This document shows, in pieces, positions 34,163-42,598 of a stretch of 64,000 nucleotides of DNA. The position numbers were made by a program, and so were the translations under genes. Positions within the stretch are counted from its first letter, which is position 1, and every line of letters begins with the position of its first letter. The notes beneath the pieces were generated by a model that saw nothing but the letters and a program-made list of their open reading frames with translations, had not been told where the DNA came from and did not search any database. The DNA is from Shewanella sairae (GTDB taxonomy: Bacteria; Pseudomonadota; Gammaproteobacteria; Enterobacterales; Shewanellaceae): assembly GCF_023283535.1 (NCBI RefSeq), contig NZ_JAKILT010000026.1, positions 1 to 64,000 on the forward strand, given 5' to 3'.

Positions 34163-34848
34163 GCGCTCACCTGCAATGCAATAGTCTGGTTTGCTTTATG
34201 GAATTTAACAGTGTTATTGCTGATGGATGTGACATGCCAACCGAGGTAGTTGTCATTTGTCTTTATTAAGGTCACATCGGCTAATGAATTAGCATTAAGA
34301 GGTGAAACTACTGCGACCAAAGCAGCCCCTCTCATTTGAATGCTATGCAGCGTAAATGGGGTTTTAACAGGCACCGTCGGGCTTAATGACTTATTTTTTT
34401 TTGAGAGTTGTTTAGGTTGGGTTGTAGCAAGGCGTTTAACTTGTTTTGCTCGCTCTGACAAACGAACGATTTTTGCGTTTAAATCAGCAATTTGCTTTTT
34501 ATAAAACAAAGCCATTTCATTCGACGACTGATTTTGCTTGTCAAGAGTGTCTAGTTTGAGTTGAGTATTTGTTCTGCTTTCTTTTAATAAATCAACGGCA
34601 GACTGAAGCCTCTCTGCGGCGCCAGTTAATGAATTAACGCTGGTTTGCAAATTACCTATATCAACATCATGTTGGCTAAGCTTTGTTTTAAATTGGAGAT
34701 TTTCTTGCTTTATAGCTGATAATTCGTTTTGCAGAGGGATAATTGTTGTGTATAGCGCAGCGGCACAAATAGTGCCGGATATGACAATAATAACTGTCAG
34801 TTTCCCAATAACTTTAACGATTTGAACGAGTCGGTGTTTTACTTCCAT
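34159..34848 (-). CDS. membrane-anchored coiled-coil protein, first gene of the traD operon
   Basis: A 229-aa protein with one N-terminal membrane segment (about 14-38), a long coiled coil (about 40-140), a Lys-rich linker and a small C-terminal domain ending GWHVTSISNNTVKFHKANQ, reminiscent of PilP/TcpC-like periplasmic domains. First gene after shared promoter module copy 2. No firm family; probably an envelope-spanning component. Confidence 0.72.
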   Translation of the reverse strand: MEVKHRLVQIVKVIGKLTVIIVISGTICAAALYTTIIPLQNELSAIKQENLQFKTKLSQHDVDIGNLQTSVNSLTGAAERLQSAVDLLKESRTNTQLKLDTLDKQNQSSNEMALFYKKQIADLNAKIVRLSERAKQVKRLATTQPKQLSKKNKSLSPTVPVKTPFTLHSIQMRGAALVAVVSPLNANSLADVTLIKTNDNYLGWHVTSISNNTVKFHKANQTIALQVSA

Positions 34849-34880
34849 GGTGTCCGTCTTTATTTTGGCAAATGAAAATG

Positions 34881-34980
34881 ACGGTACACAAAAAAGTCGG
34901 AAAAATACTGATTAGAATTGCAGAAAATAAACATTTCTAAATGGCGAAATAAATCTCTAATACTGTTATACTTAAAGGTT
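34881..34980 (-). promoter_or_regulatory. shared transfer promoter and leader module, copy 2 (traD operon)
   Basis: AACC at 34980 (minus strand), 30 nt with -10-like AAGTAT, then ATTTCGCCA and the conserved 70-nt leader to GTACCGT at 34881. Same spacing as copies 1, 3 and 4. The leader ends 33 bp before the ATG at 34848. Confidence 0.75.
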
Positions 34981-35003
34981 TTCCGCGCGGCGGTGTGAAT
35001 CCA

Positions 35004-35030
35004 TAAAAAAATGGAGCCAAATGGCTCCAA
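35004..35030 (-). terminator. Rho-independent terminator after the protease gene
   Basis: Minus strand: stem GGAGCC/GGCTCC with a 4-nt loop, extended by a terminal A-T/T-A pair, followed by T7. It ends transcription from the secreted protease gene before the traD-operon promoter module. Confidence 0.85.
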
Positions 35031-35195
35031 AAGGTTGGGTTTAATGGTTTAACCATTCTTTTGTGCTTTGAAATTCCTTTGGCAAAACTAACCAAATATA
35101 AATCAATAAAATTATGCTTGGTTATGATTGAGCTGCTTGCTGCGATTGAGTAATCAAGCCAACAAGCGTTAGCGCGTTAGGTTATAACCTTGACA

Positions 35196-36188
35196 TTAGA
35201 CAGTCGTTCTTCTTCTGACGAAAGAGAAAATCCCCAAACCTAGTAAGCTCAAGAAGCCTAATGAGCCACCGCTACTTCCGCCCTCGTCTGGTGTTGGAGT
35301 CGGTGGAATGACTGGCTCTGATTTTCCCTTGTTAAAGATAACTGTGTGCCCCTCACCTAAAAGTAGCGTGCCTTCGTACCCGTTGGTACTCGTTACGGTA
35401 TAAGTACAGGTCTGGAATGGCTGGATTTGCTCACCGTTTGCGATGCACGAACTGTTAGCGACATCGATGTCGATATCGCCAGTACGCGATGCAGAATCTA
35501 TCACTGGGTTGACATGTAATGATTGCACTTCAATCGTTGTGCTTTTGCCAGCAGCTACAGTGCCGATAGTTTGGTGATGCCAGCCGTCAATCGTAGAAAG
35601 AATGAAGTCAGCTACGTAGGAAATGCGAGATGTAGAGATATTTTCAGCATTTGCGCCCTTATGAGTGGCAATAATTTTACCATTACTGTTGATAATTGGG
35701 GAGCCGGAATCACCAGGAATACTATTGCTCAACGACGTAGCTTCAAGATCTAATATTTCAGGGGAAGTAAAATCACCGAATACTTTGTATTCAGCGCTAT
35801 TAAGCTGAATGCCTGTTTGCCCAAATCCATAAAGATTGAATCGTTGATATTTATCATTTGATACGTGAATTCGAGATAAGAATAAGGCTTTATTAAATAA
35901 TGATGGCTCAGTTAATTCCCAAAGAGCGAAATCGGCTTCGTCATGCTTAATTCGCCTTTTTACGCTAATCGATTTTGAACCATTGTGACTTTCAGAACCA
36001 ACCAAATCTACGAAGTTTTCGTTACAGTGGGCCGCAGTCATGACCCATTTACCAGCAATAATAGTGCCTGTACAATTCATTGTGACTAAGGAAGGAAATT
36101 CACTTGCTAATTCTGGTTTTCCATTTTCAACGGCATAGCCTGTTTGCGAAACGGACAGCAAGCTCAAAGCGATAATTGATTTTTTCAT
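35196..36188 (-). CDS. secreted trypsin-like serine protease with GlyGly-CTERM tail
   Basis: A 330-aa S1-family protease. Signal peptide to about residue 18; catalytic His in TAAHC (54), Asp in DEADFALWEL (86) and Ser in PGDSGSP (161). A linker and beta domain follow, then a Pro/Gly-rich stretch, a hydrophobic helix (LGFLSLLGLGIFSFV) and RRR: the GlyGly-CTERM sorting signal processed by rhombosortase and linked to type II secretion in Vibrio and Shewanella relatives. It is monocistronic, with its own terminator, between two transfer operons. Probably cargo acting at the cell surface. Start at 36188 chosen from the signal peptide. Confidence 0.86.
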   Translation of the reverse strand: MKKSIIALSLLSVSQTGYAVENGKPELASEFPSLVTMNCTGTIIAGKWVMTAAHCNENFVDLVGSESHNGSKSISVKRRIKHDEADFALWELTEPSLFNKALFLSRIHVSNDKYQRFNLYGFGQTGIQLNSAEYKVFGDFTSPEILDLEATSLSNSIPGDSGSPIINSNGKIIATHKGANAENISTSRISYVADFILSTIDGWHHQTIGTVAAGKSTTIEVQSLHVNPVIDSASRTGDIDIDVANSSCIANGEQIQPFQTCTYTVTSTNGYEGTLLLGEGHTVIFNKGKSEPVIPPTPTPDEGGSSGGSLGFLSLLGLGIFSFVRRRTTV

Positions 36189-36403
36189 GATGGTAAGTAC
36201 CAAATAGCAAAGGAATTAGCTATATAGTGATCCCCTTCTTTTTATTCGTCAACAATTATAAGAGTATGTTTTAAATTGAAATATTAAGCCTGATTCGACA
36301 AAGGGGGTAACCGTTTCTAGCTGCAATGTAGCACTCTTAAATCAATTGTATGACTAGAAAGTCCATCATTGAGGACATTAACTTCGCATTGCAAATTTCT
36401 CTC

Positions 36404-36432
36404 GTAAAAAAGGCGATCCGTTTGGATCGCCT
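36404..36432 (-). terminator. Rho-independent terminator of the pilus operon
   Basis: Minus strand: GGCGATCC, 4-nt loop, GGATCGCC, then T6. It lies 48 bp after the stop of the cysteine-rich gene. Confidence 0.88.
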
Positions 36433-36479
36433 CGTTGACTTTTGTAACGCTAATTGATTTTTGATTGATTTAAATCAAT

Positions 36480-37196
36480 TTATTTACAATCCTGACTACC
36501 CCATACACAACTCGGTAGTCGGATTGTTTCCCATGGAAGCCAATCGCCATAACTTGCACACGTTCTCTTCACTAACCCAGCTTCGCAAGTGCGTTGCCCG
36601 ATTTCAGTACAATAGGTAACGAGATCTTCAACAACTCCAGCATCACATTCTTTCGGACGCTTACTTTTACCACGGCCATAAACTTCAGCGAATTGATAGA
36701 AATCCATTGAAGTGTAGTGAAATAGCTTTTTCGGGTTTTCAAAGTAAAAGTTCACATAGTCGTTACCATCACTACGTCTTGATAGAGAAATGTGGTAACG
36801 GTCGGCGTTATCACGAGTTCCGAAATCGATCTCATTTACAGGTATTAGAACACTGCCGCGACTACGTTCCCCGTTATTTCGGCCAAACACCAGGACTTCA
36901 TCATAATCAGTAATAGGCTTTGCCAATGTACAGCCCGTAGCTGAATTGCAACTGTTGTTTAATGTGCTGATCAACTCCCAATTTGATTCAGCACCGCCAA
37001 GGCCTTCATTGCCAATAGGAATTCGGTTTACACTGTTCCACTCAGCAAGATATGCGTTGTGATCAATATAGCTACTGCCGACATTTTGTTTATGTGATTC
37101 CATTGCTCGTTCAAATGTCCATTTTTCCTCCGCATGGGCGGAAGAGTTAATCCCTAACATCAATAGACAAAGGCTAGCCATTGCGATTTGTTTCAT
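36480..37196 (-). CDS. cysteine-rich exported protein at the end of the pilus operon
   Basis: A 238-aa protein with a clear signal peptide (cleavage near SAHA, residue 22) and eleven or so cysteines, many in the C-terminal third (CDAGVVEDLVTYC, CEAGLVKRTC, CVWGSQDC). It starts 10 bp after the pilV stop with GGGGAA as SD, so it is co-expressed with the pilus. No family recognised. A pilus-tip or surface-binding role is a reasonable guess from its position and disulphide potential. Confidence 0.75.
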   Translation of the reverse strand: MKQIAMASLCLLMLGINSSAHAEEKWTFERAMESHKQNVGSSYIDHNAYLAEWNSVNRIPIGNEGLGGAESNWELISTLNNSCNSATGCTLAKPITDYDEVLVFGRNNGERSRGSVLIPVNEIDFGTRDNADRYHISLSRRSDGNDYVNFYFENPKKLFHYTSMDFYQFAEVYGRGKSKRPKECDAGVVEDLVTYCTEIGQRTCEAGLVKRTCASYGDWLPWETIRLPSCVWGSQDCK

Positions 37197-37205
37197 TTTA
37201 TTCCC

Positions 37206-38126
37206 CTACTGCGCTAAGCAGTGAACAGTAACATTGATATTTCCATCATGACGGCGTTCCCAATTGGTCCCGCCATCTATTTGAGCGGCATAACTAAGAG
37301 TTACTAACCAATAAGCACCTTTATCTTCAACAAATACCCCACCGTTCCCGATAAGAGGTAGTGGCTTTGTTGGGTGAAACATCCCCATTGGAACTGCCGA
37401 AATTTGAGGCGATAGATGTGAAGGACAGATTGGTTTATCGACTCGACTGTTATGTTCATAGACTTTTGTAAATACCGTCCCCCCCATACTCATTTGAGTT
37501 CCATCGGCATTACGGACCGTCAAGCCTTTGGTATTTAAAATAGCGTTCTCCCCCCCAACATCCCAATCACCTGTTAATGGCGTAGAACCGTCTTTTCTAA
37601 GAAACTCCGCATAAGCGTGGCTTTGTAATGGCGGTGCAATTTTGATTTCAACATCACCATTAGCCTTAACTTTTGAGAAAGGGATCTTTAACAGCGCTGT
37701 AGACCATACCCTTTTATCATCACCGGTCATCCCGGTAGGGACGGTTAGTAGTGAACTTAATCCATCAACGACTTGATAACTGAGTTGACCATTGAAAGGT
37801 GTATGATTCGGTCGCTTACATCGCCCCGCGTTGGCTTCTGCCATTGAACACTGCGCCCAAAACTGACCACCGAAATCTGAGATCAACGCATCTAAAGATG
37901 CTGGCCACATCCCTATAGGATCAACTGATAGCCGATTTGAGGCCTTGTGATAATGGTATTGCTGAACGGCATCAATCACGTTTTCGACTTGCTCAGAAAA
38001 ATGTCTAGCAATACGCTGCTCTGACCATTTTCCTATCGCTTGAGTAATTGGGATCATTGCGACGCCAATGAGAGATAGGGAGAGTAGAACTCCTATCAAG
38101 CTCATACCTTGTTGTTTTTTGTACAT
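37206..38126 (-). CDS. pilV: PilV-like type IVb minor pilin/adhesin
   Basis: A 306-aa prepilin: short basic leader MYKKQQG, cleavage before Met, and a hydrophobic N-terminal helix (MSLIGVLLSLSLIGVAMIPI), then a long C-terminal domain. This matches PilV of R64-like conjugative pili, the tip adhesin that selects recipients. No shufflon repeats or Rci recombinase are visible, so the C-terminus appears fixed. The ATG at 38126 has GAAGGA upstream; a 7-codon-longer start overlaps the previous gene. Confidence 0.83.
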   Translation of the reverse strand: MYKKQQGMSLIGVLLSLSLIGVAMIPITQAIGKWSEQRIARHFSEQVENVIDAVQQYHYHKASNRLSVDPIGMWPASLDALISDFGGQFWAQCSMAEANAGRCKRPNHTPFNGQLSYQVVDGLSSLLTVPTGMTGDDKRVWSTALLKIPFSKVKANGDVEIKIAPPLQSHAYAEFLRKDGSTPLTGDWDVGGENAILNTKGLTVRNADGTQMSMGGTVFTKVYEHNSRVDKPICPSHLSPQISAVPMGMFHPTKPLPLIGNGGVFVEDKGAYWLVTLSYAAQIDGGTNWERRHDGNINVTVHCLAQ

Positions 38127-38131
38127 CTTAT

Positions 38132-38626
38132 TTATCCTTCGAAACATTCAGATTGAGGATTGAAATTGACATTCTGGTACTGAGATTCAATAAGTGGGAG
38201 TCTCAATATAAGGTCAACCGTGTTTCCTCTTACCTCTGTGATATACCGACTCATAGAGAACCAATTAACAATTTTTGAGCTGTCAGCTGCTGTTACATTA
38301 ATACTGACCACCATTTGACGGTTGCTGCGATAACTAGGAATGACTTGCCAGGGCAACTCAACCACATCAGGGGTGAGTTCATACTGCTGGATCAGTTTAG
38401 TCAGCGAGATGGAGGGTAATGTGTTCTTACATCCGCTGATGGACCACTCCTCACGCAATGCAATTTCCATGCTATACATCGCGCTATCAACAGCGTAAAT
38501 CAATCGGTTTTTAGCCTCTATTTGCTCACCCCAACGCATGGCAGTAGGGATAATCAAAGCAAGAGCAAATGCACCAATAGTTAATGCCAGTAATGCGTCA
38601 ACCAATGAAAATCCCTGCTGTTTCAT
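38132..38626 (-). CDS. prepilin-like minor pilin of the conjugative pilus
   Basis: A 164-aa protein with the prepilin leader MKQQG, cleavage before Phe, and the hydrophobic helix FSLVDALLALTIGAFALALI. Two cysteines in the C-terminal half may form a disulphide. It lies between the major pilin and pilV and overlaps pilS by TAATG. It is probably a minor pilin; the usual prepilin peptidase (pilU) is not found here. Confidence 0.78.
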   Translation of the reverse strand: MKQQGFSLVDALLALTIGAFALALIIPTAMRWGEQIEAKNRLIYAVDSAMYSMEIALREEWSISGCKNTLPSISLTKLIQQYELTPDVVELPWQVIPSYRSNRQMVVSINVTAADSSKIVNWFSMSRYITEVRGNTVDLILRLPLIESQYQNVNFNPQSECFEG

Positions 38627-39213
38627 TACATGGTTACCTTAATTGTTTCACCAGCGGCAGTAACAGAAGAACAAGGCATTGATGCGCAGCGCTCTACACT
38701 CATTGGCGCCAATTTAGTTGCTTGACGATTGACGTTATCGGTATCAACTTGAGTGATAGTTACATCGATGTTAGATACGTTCGCCGCTACAGTAACGCTG
38801 TAGTCACCACCATACGGGTTGGCATTGCGTCCGTCCTTATTCTCACCACACCAAGAAGCACCGTTATTACCGTTGCCGTCTTTACATAATTCATTGATGC
38901 TGACGCCTGATACGTTTGTTCGCGCTCCTTTCCAGTCGCTAACAGCTGCTTTAATTTGAGTGACATCGGTCGTTACGGCATTGGTCTTATACATACCGGT
39001 TGCGGTGTTATATAGGCTAATAAGGGCAAGCAATGCTAACGATGCAATACCAAGCCAGAAAATGAAGTCATATAGAGTGAAGCCACCTTGCCCTTTTCGC
39101 ATCAAATGCTTTTCTGACGTAGGAGTGGCTTCATTCAAGATTTCAGTTTGAGTCGTTGATGCTTTATTCATTTCTGTTTCCTGATTTAATTTAACTAAGT
39201 TGATGTTTTTCAT
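38626..39213 (-). CDS. pilS: PilS-type major pilin of the conjugative type IVb pilus
   Basis: A 195-aa prepilin with a long leader (about 43 residues) ending KGQGG, cleavage before Phe, then the helix FTLYDFIFWLGIASLALLAL. The long leader and the C-terminal cysteine pair are typical of type IVb PilS. The ATG at 39213 has AAAGGA 8 bp upstream. It should be processed by a prepilin peptidase not present in the window. Confidence 0.84.
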   Translation of the reverse strand: MKNINLVKLNQETEMNKASTTQTEILNEATPTSEKHLMRKGQGGFTLYDFIFWLGIASLALLALISLYNTATGMYKTNAVTTDVTQIKAAVSDWKGARTNVSGVSINELCKDGNGNNGASWCGENKDGRNANPYGGDYSVTVAANVSNIDVTITQVDTDNVNRQATKLAPMSVERCASMPCSSVTAAGETIKVTM

Positions 39214-39274
39214 AGAATTGTCCTTTTTTACACAGTTGAGCTAATGGTTAATTTATAATTACGTTGAATATTGA

Positions 39275-40276
39275 TTACATTGTTGCTTCGAGTAGCTGAG
39301 ATACAGATGTACCAACTAATGCAGCTAGAACGATAATCGCTACGACAAGGCCAATCTTTGGTAAGACAGCTGTCATCAGAGCGAATCGTTTCTTCACAAC
39401 CTTTTGGTGTGCCTTTGCACTCTTCGCCAGTAAAATACTGTTGTCTGCATGAGCACCTAACACTTTTAAAGCCGATAGCTCGAATGGCATTAATAAGCCG
39501 GTATTAACAATCTCTCCTAAGTTGTCTTGTCCTACGCCTTGGTTGCGCATTTGAGTAACATGAGACTTTATGAACGGTGGACTATGCTTTTCTATTGAGG
39601 CTAATGCGTCATCAAGCTTCATCCCACACGATAAGAGGTTCGAAATACTTTCCATTAACGAAGCAGCTGTAGCCGTTTTGTATAATGAAAAAATTGGAAG
39701 CCCATCCAATAGAGCACGTAAACCGCCAGTTACCCTCGGTAGAGCAATTGCAAGTACAACCAAAAAGAGAACACAGGAAATGGCAGTACCTGGTCCCCAT
39801 TTAATCGTGACGTCTAACACTTGTTGCCCCACCCCGTTAGGATTGAGCGGCAACCCCTTAAGCACTTCACTTGAGATATATGTGCCTAACCCCCCTACTG
39901 ATAAGGTAATAACAAAAGGCATCGCGAGTGCCCCAGCAATTTTCATTACTACGTTTTGACCACCTTCAAGTTGCCTAATTGCAGCTTGAATGCCCTGTTG
40001 ACGGTCGCCAGCTTCAGTAGCTACAGCGATAGCTGATACGATTAACTCTGGAAGCCATCCCATCAATACGTCCGTAAATACCTCTCCCCGAGCCGGTGCG
40101 TCTAAACCTAATAAGCCAATTTGTTTAGTGGCACTCGTGCCGTTTTCTATTAACGATTCACAGAACTGACGTGTTGTTAATCCGTATTCGTCACAACTTT
40201 GCCATTGCTCTAATAGCGCAATCTGATCTGCGGTTGAAAAAGCCCATTGAGCCAGTGTCTTTCCAAGGATTGTCAT
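39275..40276 (-). CDS. pilR: PilR-type inner-membrane platform protein (GspF/PilC family)
   Basis: A 333-aa integral membrane protein of the type II secretion F domain: segments near 118-140, 165-185 and the C-terminus (KIGLVVAIIVLAALVGTSV) and the SLMESISNLLSCGMKLDDAL motif characteristic of GspF repeats. It forms the assembly platform with PilQ. The start overlaps the pilQ stop by 4 bp. Confidence 0.86.
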   Translation of the reverse strand: MTILGKTLAQWAFSTADQIALLEQWQSCDEYGLTTRQFCESLIENGTSATKQIGLLGLDAPARGEVFTDVLMGWLPELIVSAIAVATEAGDRQQGIQAAIRQLEGGQNVVMKIAGALAMPFVITLSVGGLGTYISSEVLKGLPLNPNGVGQQVLDVTIKWGPGTAISCVLFLVVLAIALPRVTGGLRALLDGLPIFSLYKTATAASLMESISNLLSCGMKLDDALASIEKHSPPFIKSHVTQMRNQGVGQDNLGEIVNTGLLMPFELSALKVLGAHADNSILLAKSAKAHQKVVKKRFALMTAVLPKIGLVVAIIVLAALVGTSVSQLLEATM

Positions 40277-41907
40277 TGTGCTAATTCTCCTCTCATCGAT
40301 CGGTAAATCGTTTTGGCGTCTTTTGGCAACAACCCATCGACTTGTTCAGAAGCAGAGGCAATATCAACTTGACCATTTTTAATGCGCGATAAGGTATGAA
40401 CTCGTATGTCAGGCCAATTAAGCGTGTTTAAGTACTCTTTCCAGTCCAGCGGTTTATTCGACGCGATAAATTGGCGGTCAGCATCATCAATCACAATAAT
40501 TTCCATGACGACTAGGCGCCCTTTCTCCCCTTTCCCTTTACAGCAATCACAACCTTTTGGGTTTCTGACTTTTGAATGGGATGCCCCTTCTTTAAGCAAT
40601 GTCGTTAACGCTTGTTGCTTTGACGCAAACTCAAGTGTTAAGCCACATTCCTCGTAAACTGATTGAGCACCATTTAATGGCAACGCACACTGGCACAACT
40701 TGCGAACCAGCTTCTGATGCACAAACATCAGCATCAATCCTGGTGCTGCAACAACTGCCGCGGGGATCCCTAAATGTTCAGTAAACGTCTGAGGAACACC
40801 TAATGCGGAGTTGGTATGCAACGTTGTGATAGCGAGTCCGCCTGTTTCTGCCTTTCGGCAAAACTCTTTTGCAGCAGCGTGATCTCGCACTTCACCTAAC
40901 ACGGATACATCAACATCATGGCGAAGAGTTTCCTTTGCGTAGAATGCGTAATCGCGATAACGCCCTTCTCCAACCTTGATCTCTTTGTTAGGTTCTACGG
41001 TAGTTTTACAGACTCCCTCTTGTTCAAATTCAACGGGATCTTCAAGGGAATGAACACTACGCGCAATACGGTCAATAGTGGCTATCAAAGCCGTCACTAG
41101 TGAAGATTTACCACTTCCCATCGGTCCGCAAACTACTATTGCACCACCGCGCTTTGCCACGATTTCTTTTAGAATGGCGACATAACTTGACGGCAAATCC
41201 ATTTGTTCAAGTGACAATTCGTCAGACGTAACACAACGTAGAGTCAGTTTCACACCATGGTTCAACGGAATAAGCGCAACACGCCACTCAAATAAACTTT
41301 CTCCTTTCGTGGGGTGCTTAAGTAAAATAGAAAAGCGATCATTTGCGGGGTCGCGAAGCTTAATGTCTTGTCCACCCAGCGTTGAAAACATATAACTTGC
41401 TAACGACACACCAACTGAACGGGGTTGATGTAATACGCTATGTTCGTTACATAAGCGCTTCATTACTTCACGTCGGCCATCTACGCGCATTAAAAAACGA
41501 GTTTGCTCTTTATAAACTTCGATGTGCACATCACTAGCGGATTCATTCACTGCGGTTTGACAAATCGCAGCAAAAAATACAGCTAGCTCAGAGTTTGCGC
41601 TTTCATCACGTTCCTGGGGCGTTGATTTGGTCATGATTTCAATGACGATATCGACCTGCTCTTGAGTCGTTTTTGAGATCCTGACTTCTTTACCGGTCAT
41701 GTTCGGCATTGCTTTCACAAATTGAACAATCTCATCGAGCTTTGGCGCCATTTTTGGGTCAGATGTTTTAACTTCCCCCTCAATGGTGACGTAACTTGAA
41801 CCATCATCTAGGCACAATTGAATTAACTGAGGGTCCATTAAAATGTCTTTATTGGATAACTCTTCAGCGTCGAGCAATAATTCACTGCTAAGAACGGCGT
41901 TACTCAT
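40273..41907 (-). CDS. pilQ: PilQ-type pilus assembly ATPase (GspE family)
   Basis: The 544-aa cytoplasmic assembly motor. Walker A CGPMGSGKS (about 261-269), Asp box near LEDPVEFEQEG, Walker B-like DVSVLGEVRD and a four-cysteine zinc motif (LCQCALP and GCDCCKGKG). The ATG at 41907 (MSNAVLS) has GGAG upstream; an in-frame ATG 11 codons earlier lies within pilP. It should drive extension; no separate retraction ATPase was seen. Confidence 0.87.
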   Translation of the reverse strand: MSNAVLSSELLLDAEELSNKDILMDPQLIQLCLDDGSSYVTIEGEVKTSDPKMAPKLDEIVQFVKAMPNMTGKEVRISKTTQEQVDIVIEIMTKSTPQERDESANSELAVFFAAICQTAVNESASDVHIEVYKEQTRFLMRVDGRREVMKRLCNEHSVLHQPRSVGVSLASYMFSTLGGQDIKLRDPANDRFSILLKHPTKGESLFEWRVALIPLNHGVKLTLRCVTSDELSLEQMDLPSSYVAILKEIVAKRGGAIVVCGPMGSGKSSLVTALIATIDRIARSVHSLEDPVEFEQEGVCKTTVEPNKEIKVGEGRYRDYAFYAKETLRHDVDVSVLGEVRDHAAAKEFCRKAETGGLAITTLHTNSALGVPQTFTEHLGIPAAVVAAPGLMLMFVHQKLVRKLCQCALPLNGAQSVYEECGLTLEFASKQQALTTLLKEGASHSKVRNPKGCDCCKGKGEKGRLVVMEIIVIDDADRQFIASNKPLDWKEYLNTLNWPDIRVHTLSRIKNGQVDIASASEQVDGLLPKDAKTIYRSMRGELAQ

Positions 41908-42598
41908 AGCTCGCTCCAGACAAAAATCGCGTTTTGTCATTTAACGAAACGGTTACGCCTTTCTCTGTGATTTTTTCAACTCTAATGTCACCTAGTTCGC
42001 TCCCCTTCGTTACACGAACTGGCATCAAATCATCGACAGATAAGTAGGCACTTGTTTTACCGTCAGTCGTGATCAATGAGTTCAAAACAACCCGAGATAA
42101 TGTGTCAGGAGCGGTATTTGCATTAGAGGGTTGCGATAAGTAGGTTAGTCCTGCATCACCAAGTCCCAATGGGTCTAGATCCTTTTTCTCCACGTATGTG
42201 GATTTTGCCTGGCGTTCTTTCGCTTTTGCTTCCTCCAAAGCGGCATCAAGTTGCTTCAAACTGATCTCTGCAGTTTTGTTAATAATGGCCTGTGCGTCTT
42301 TGTTCAACGCAATTTGCATTTGAACTGGCGGCGCGACAATCACAGTTGTAGGTTTTGCCTTTACCGTTGCTTGAATACTAAGAGCCGGTTCAGTAATCGG
42401 TCCAGTCGCATTATCTGGTACTGGGTCAACTGAGGCATTCTGAACAGGTTCCATAACCGAACTTGTACCGCTTGAACCGTAGTTAACATCAGCACTAGGC
42501 AATAGTGGTGGCACCGTTAATGCAATAACTGGCACCGCAACCGCGGCAAGCCCAAACCACCGAGCATTCTTTTTGAACATTTCTTTCATCTCATTCAT
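41900..42598 (-). CDS. pilP: PilP-like pilus assembly protein
   Basis: A 232-aa protein with one N-terminal membrane segment (WFGLAAVAVPVIALTVPPLL), a Thr/Pro/Val-rich linker and a C-terminal PilP/GspC-like beta domain (ending EKITEKGVTVSLNDKTRFLS). It links inner-membrane PilO to the secretin. The start at 42598 lies within the pilO stop region; an ATG three codons later (42589) has better SD spacing and is an equal candidate. Confidence 0.8.
   Translation of the reverse strand: MNEMKEMFKKNARWFGLAAVAVPVIALTVPPLLPSADVNYGSSGTSSVMEPVQNASVDPVPDNATGPITEPALSIQATVKAKPTTVIVAPPVQMQIALNKDAQAIINKTAEISLKQLDAALEEAKAKERQAKSTYVEKKDLDPLGLGDAGLTYLSQPSNANTAPDTLSRVVLNSLITTDGKTSAYLSVDDLMPVRVTKGSELGDIRVEKITEKGVTVSLNDKTRFLSGASYE

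Noticed and set aside
36465..36478. A second FNR-like palindrome TTGATTTAAATCAA
   Set aside because: It lies at the 3' end of the pilus operon, just upstream of that operon's terminator, in very A+T-rich DNA; no promoter placed to use it.
37206..38126. A pilV shufflon
   Set aside because: No inverted repeats, alternative C-terminal segments or Rci recombinase were found around pilV.
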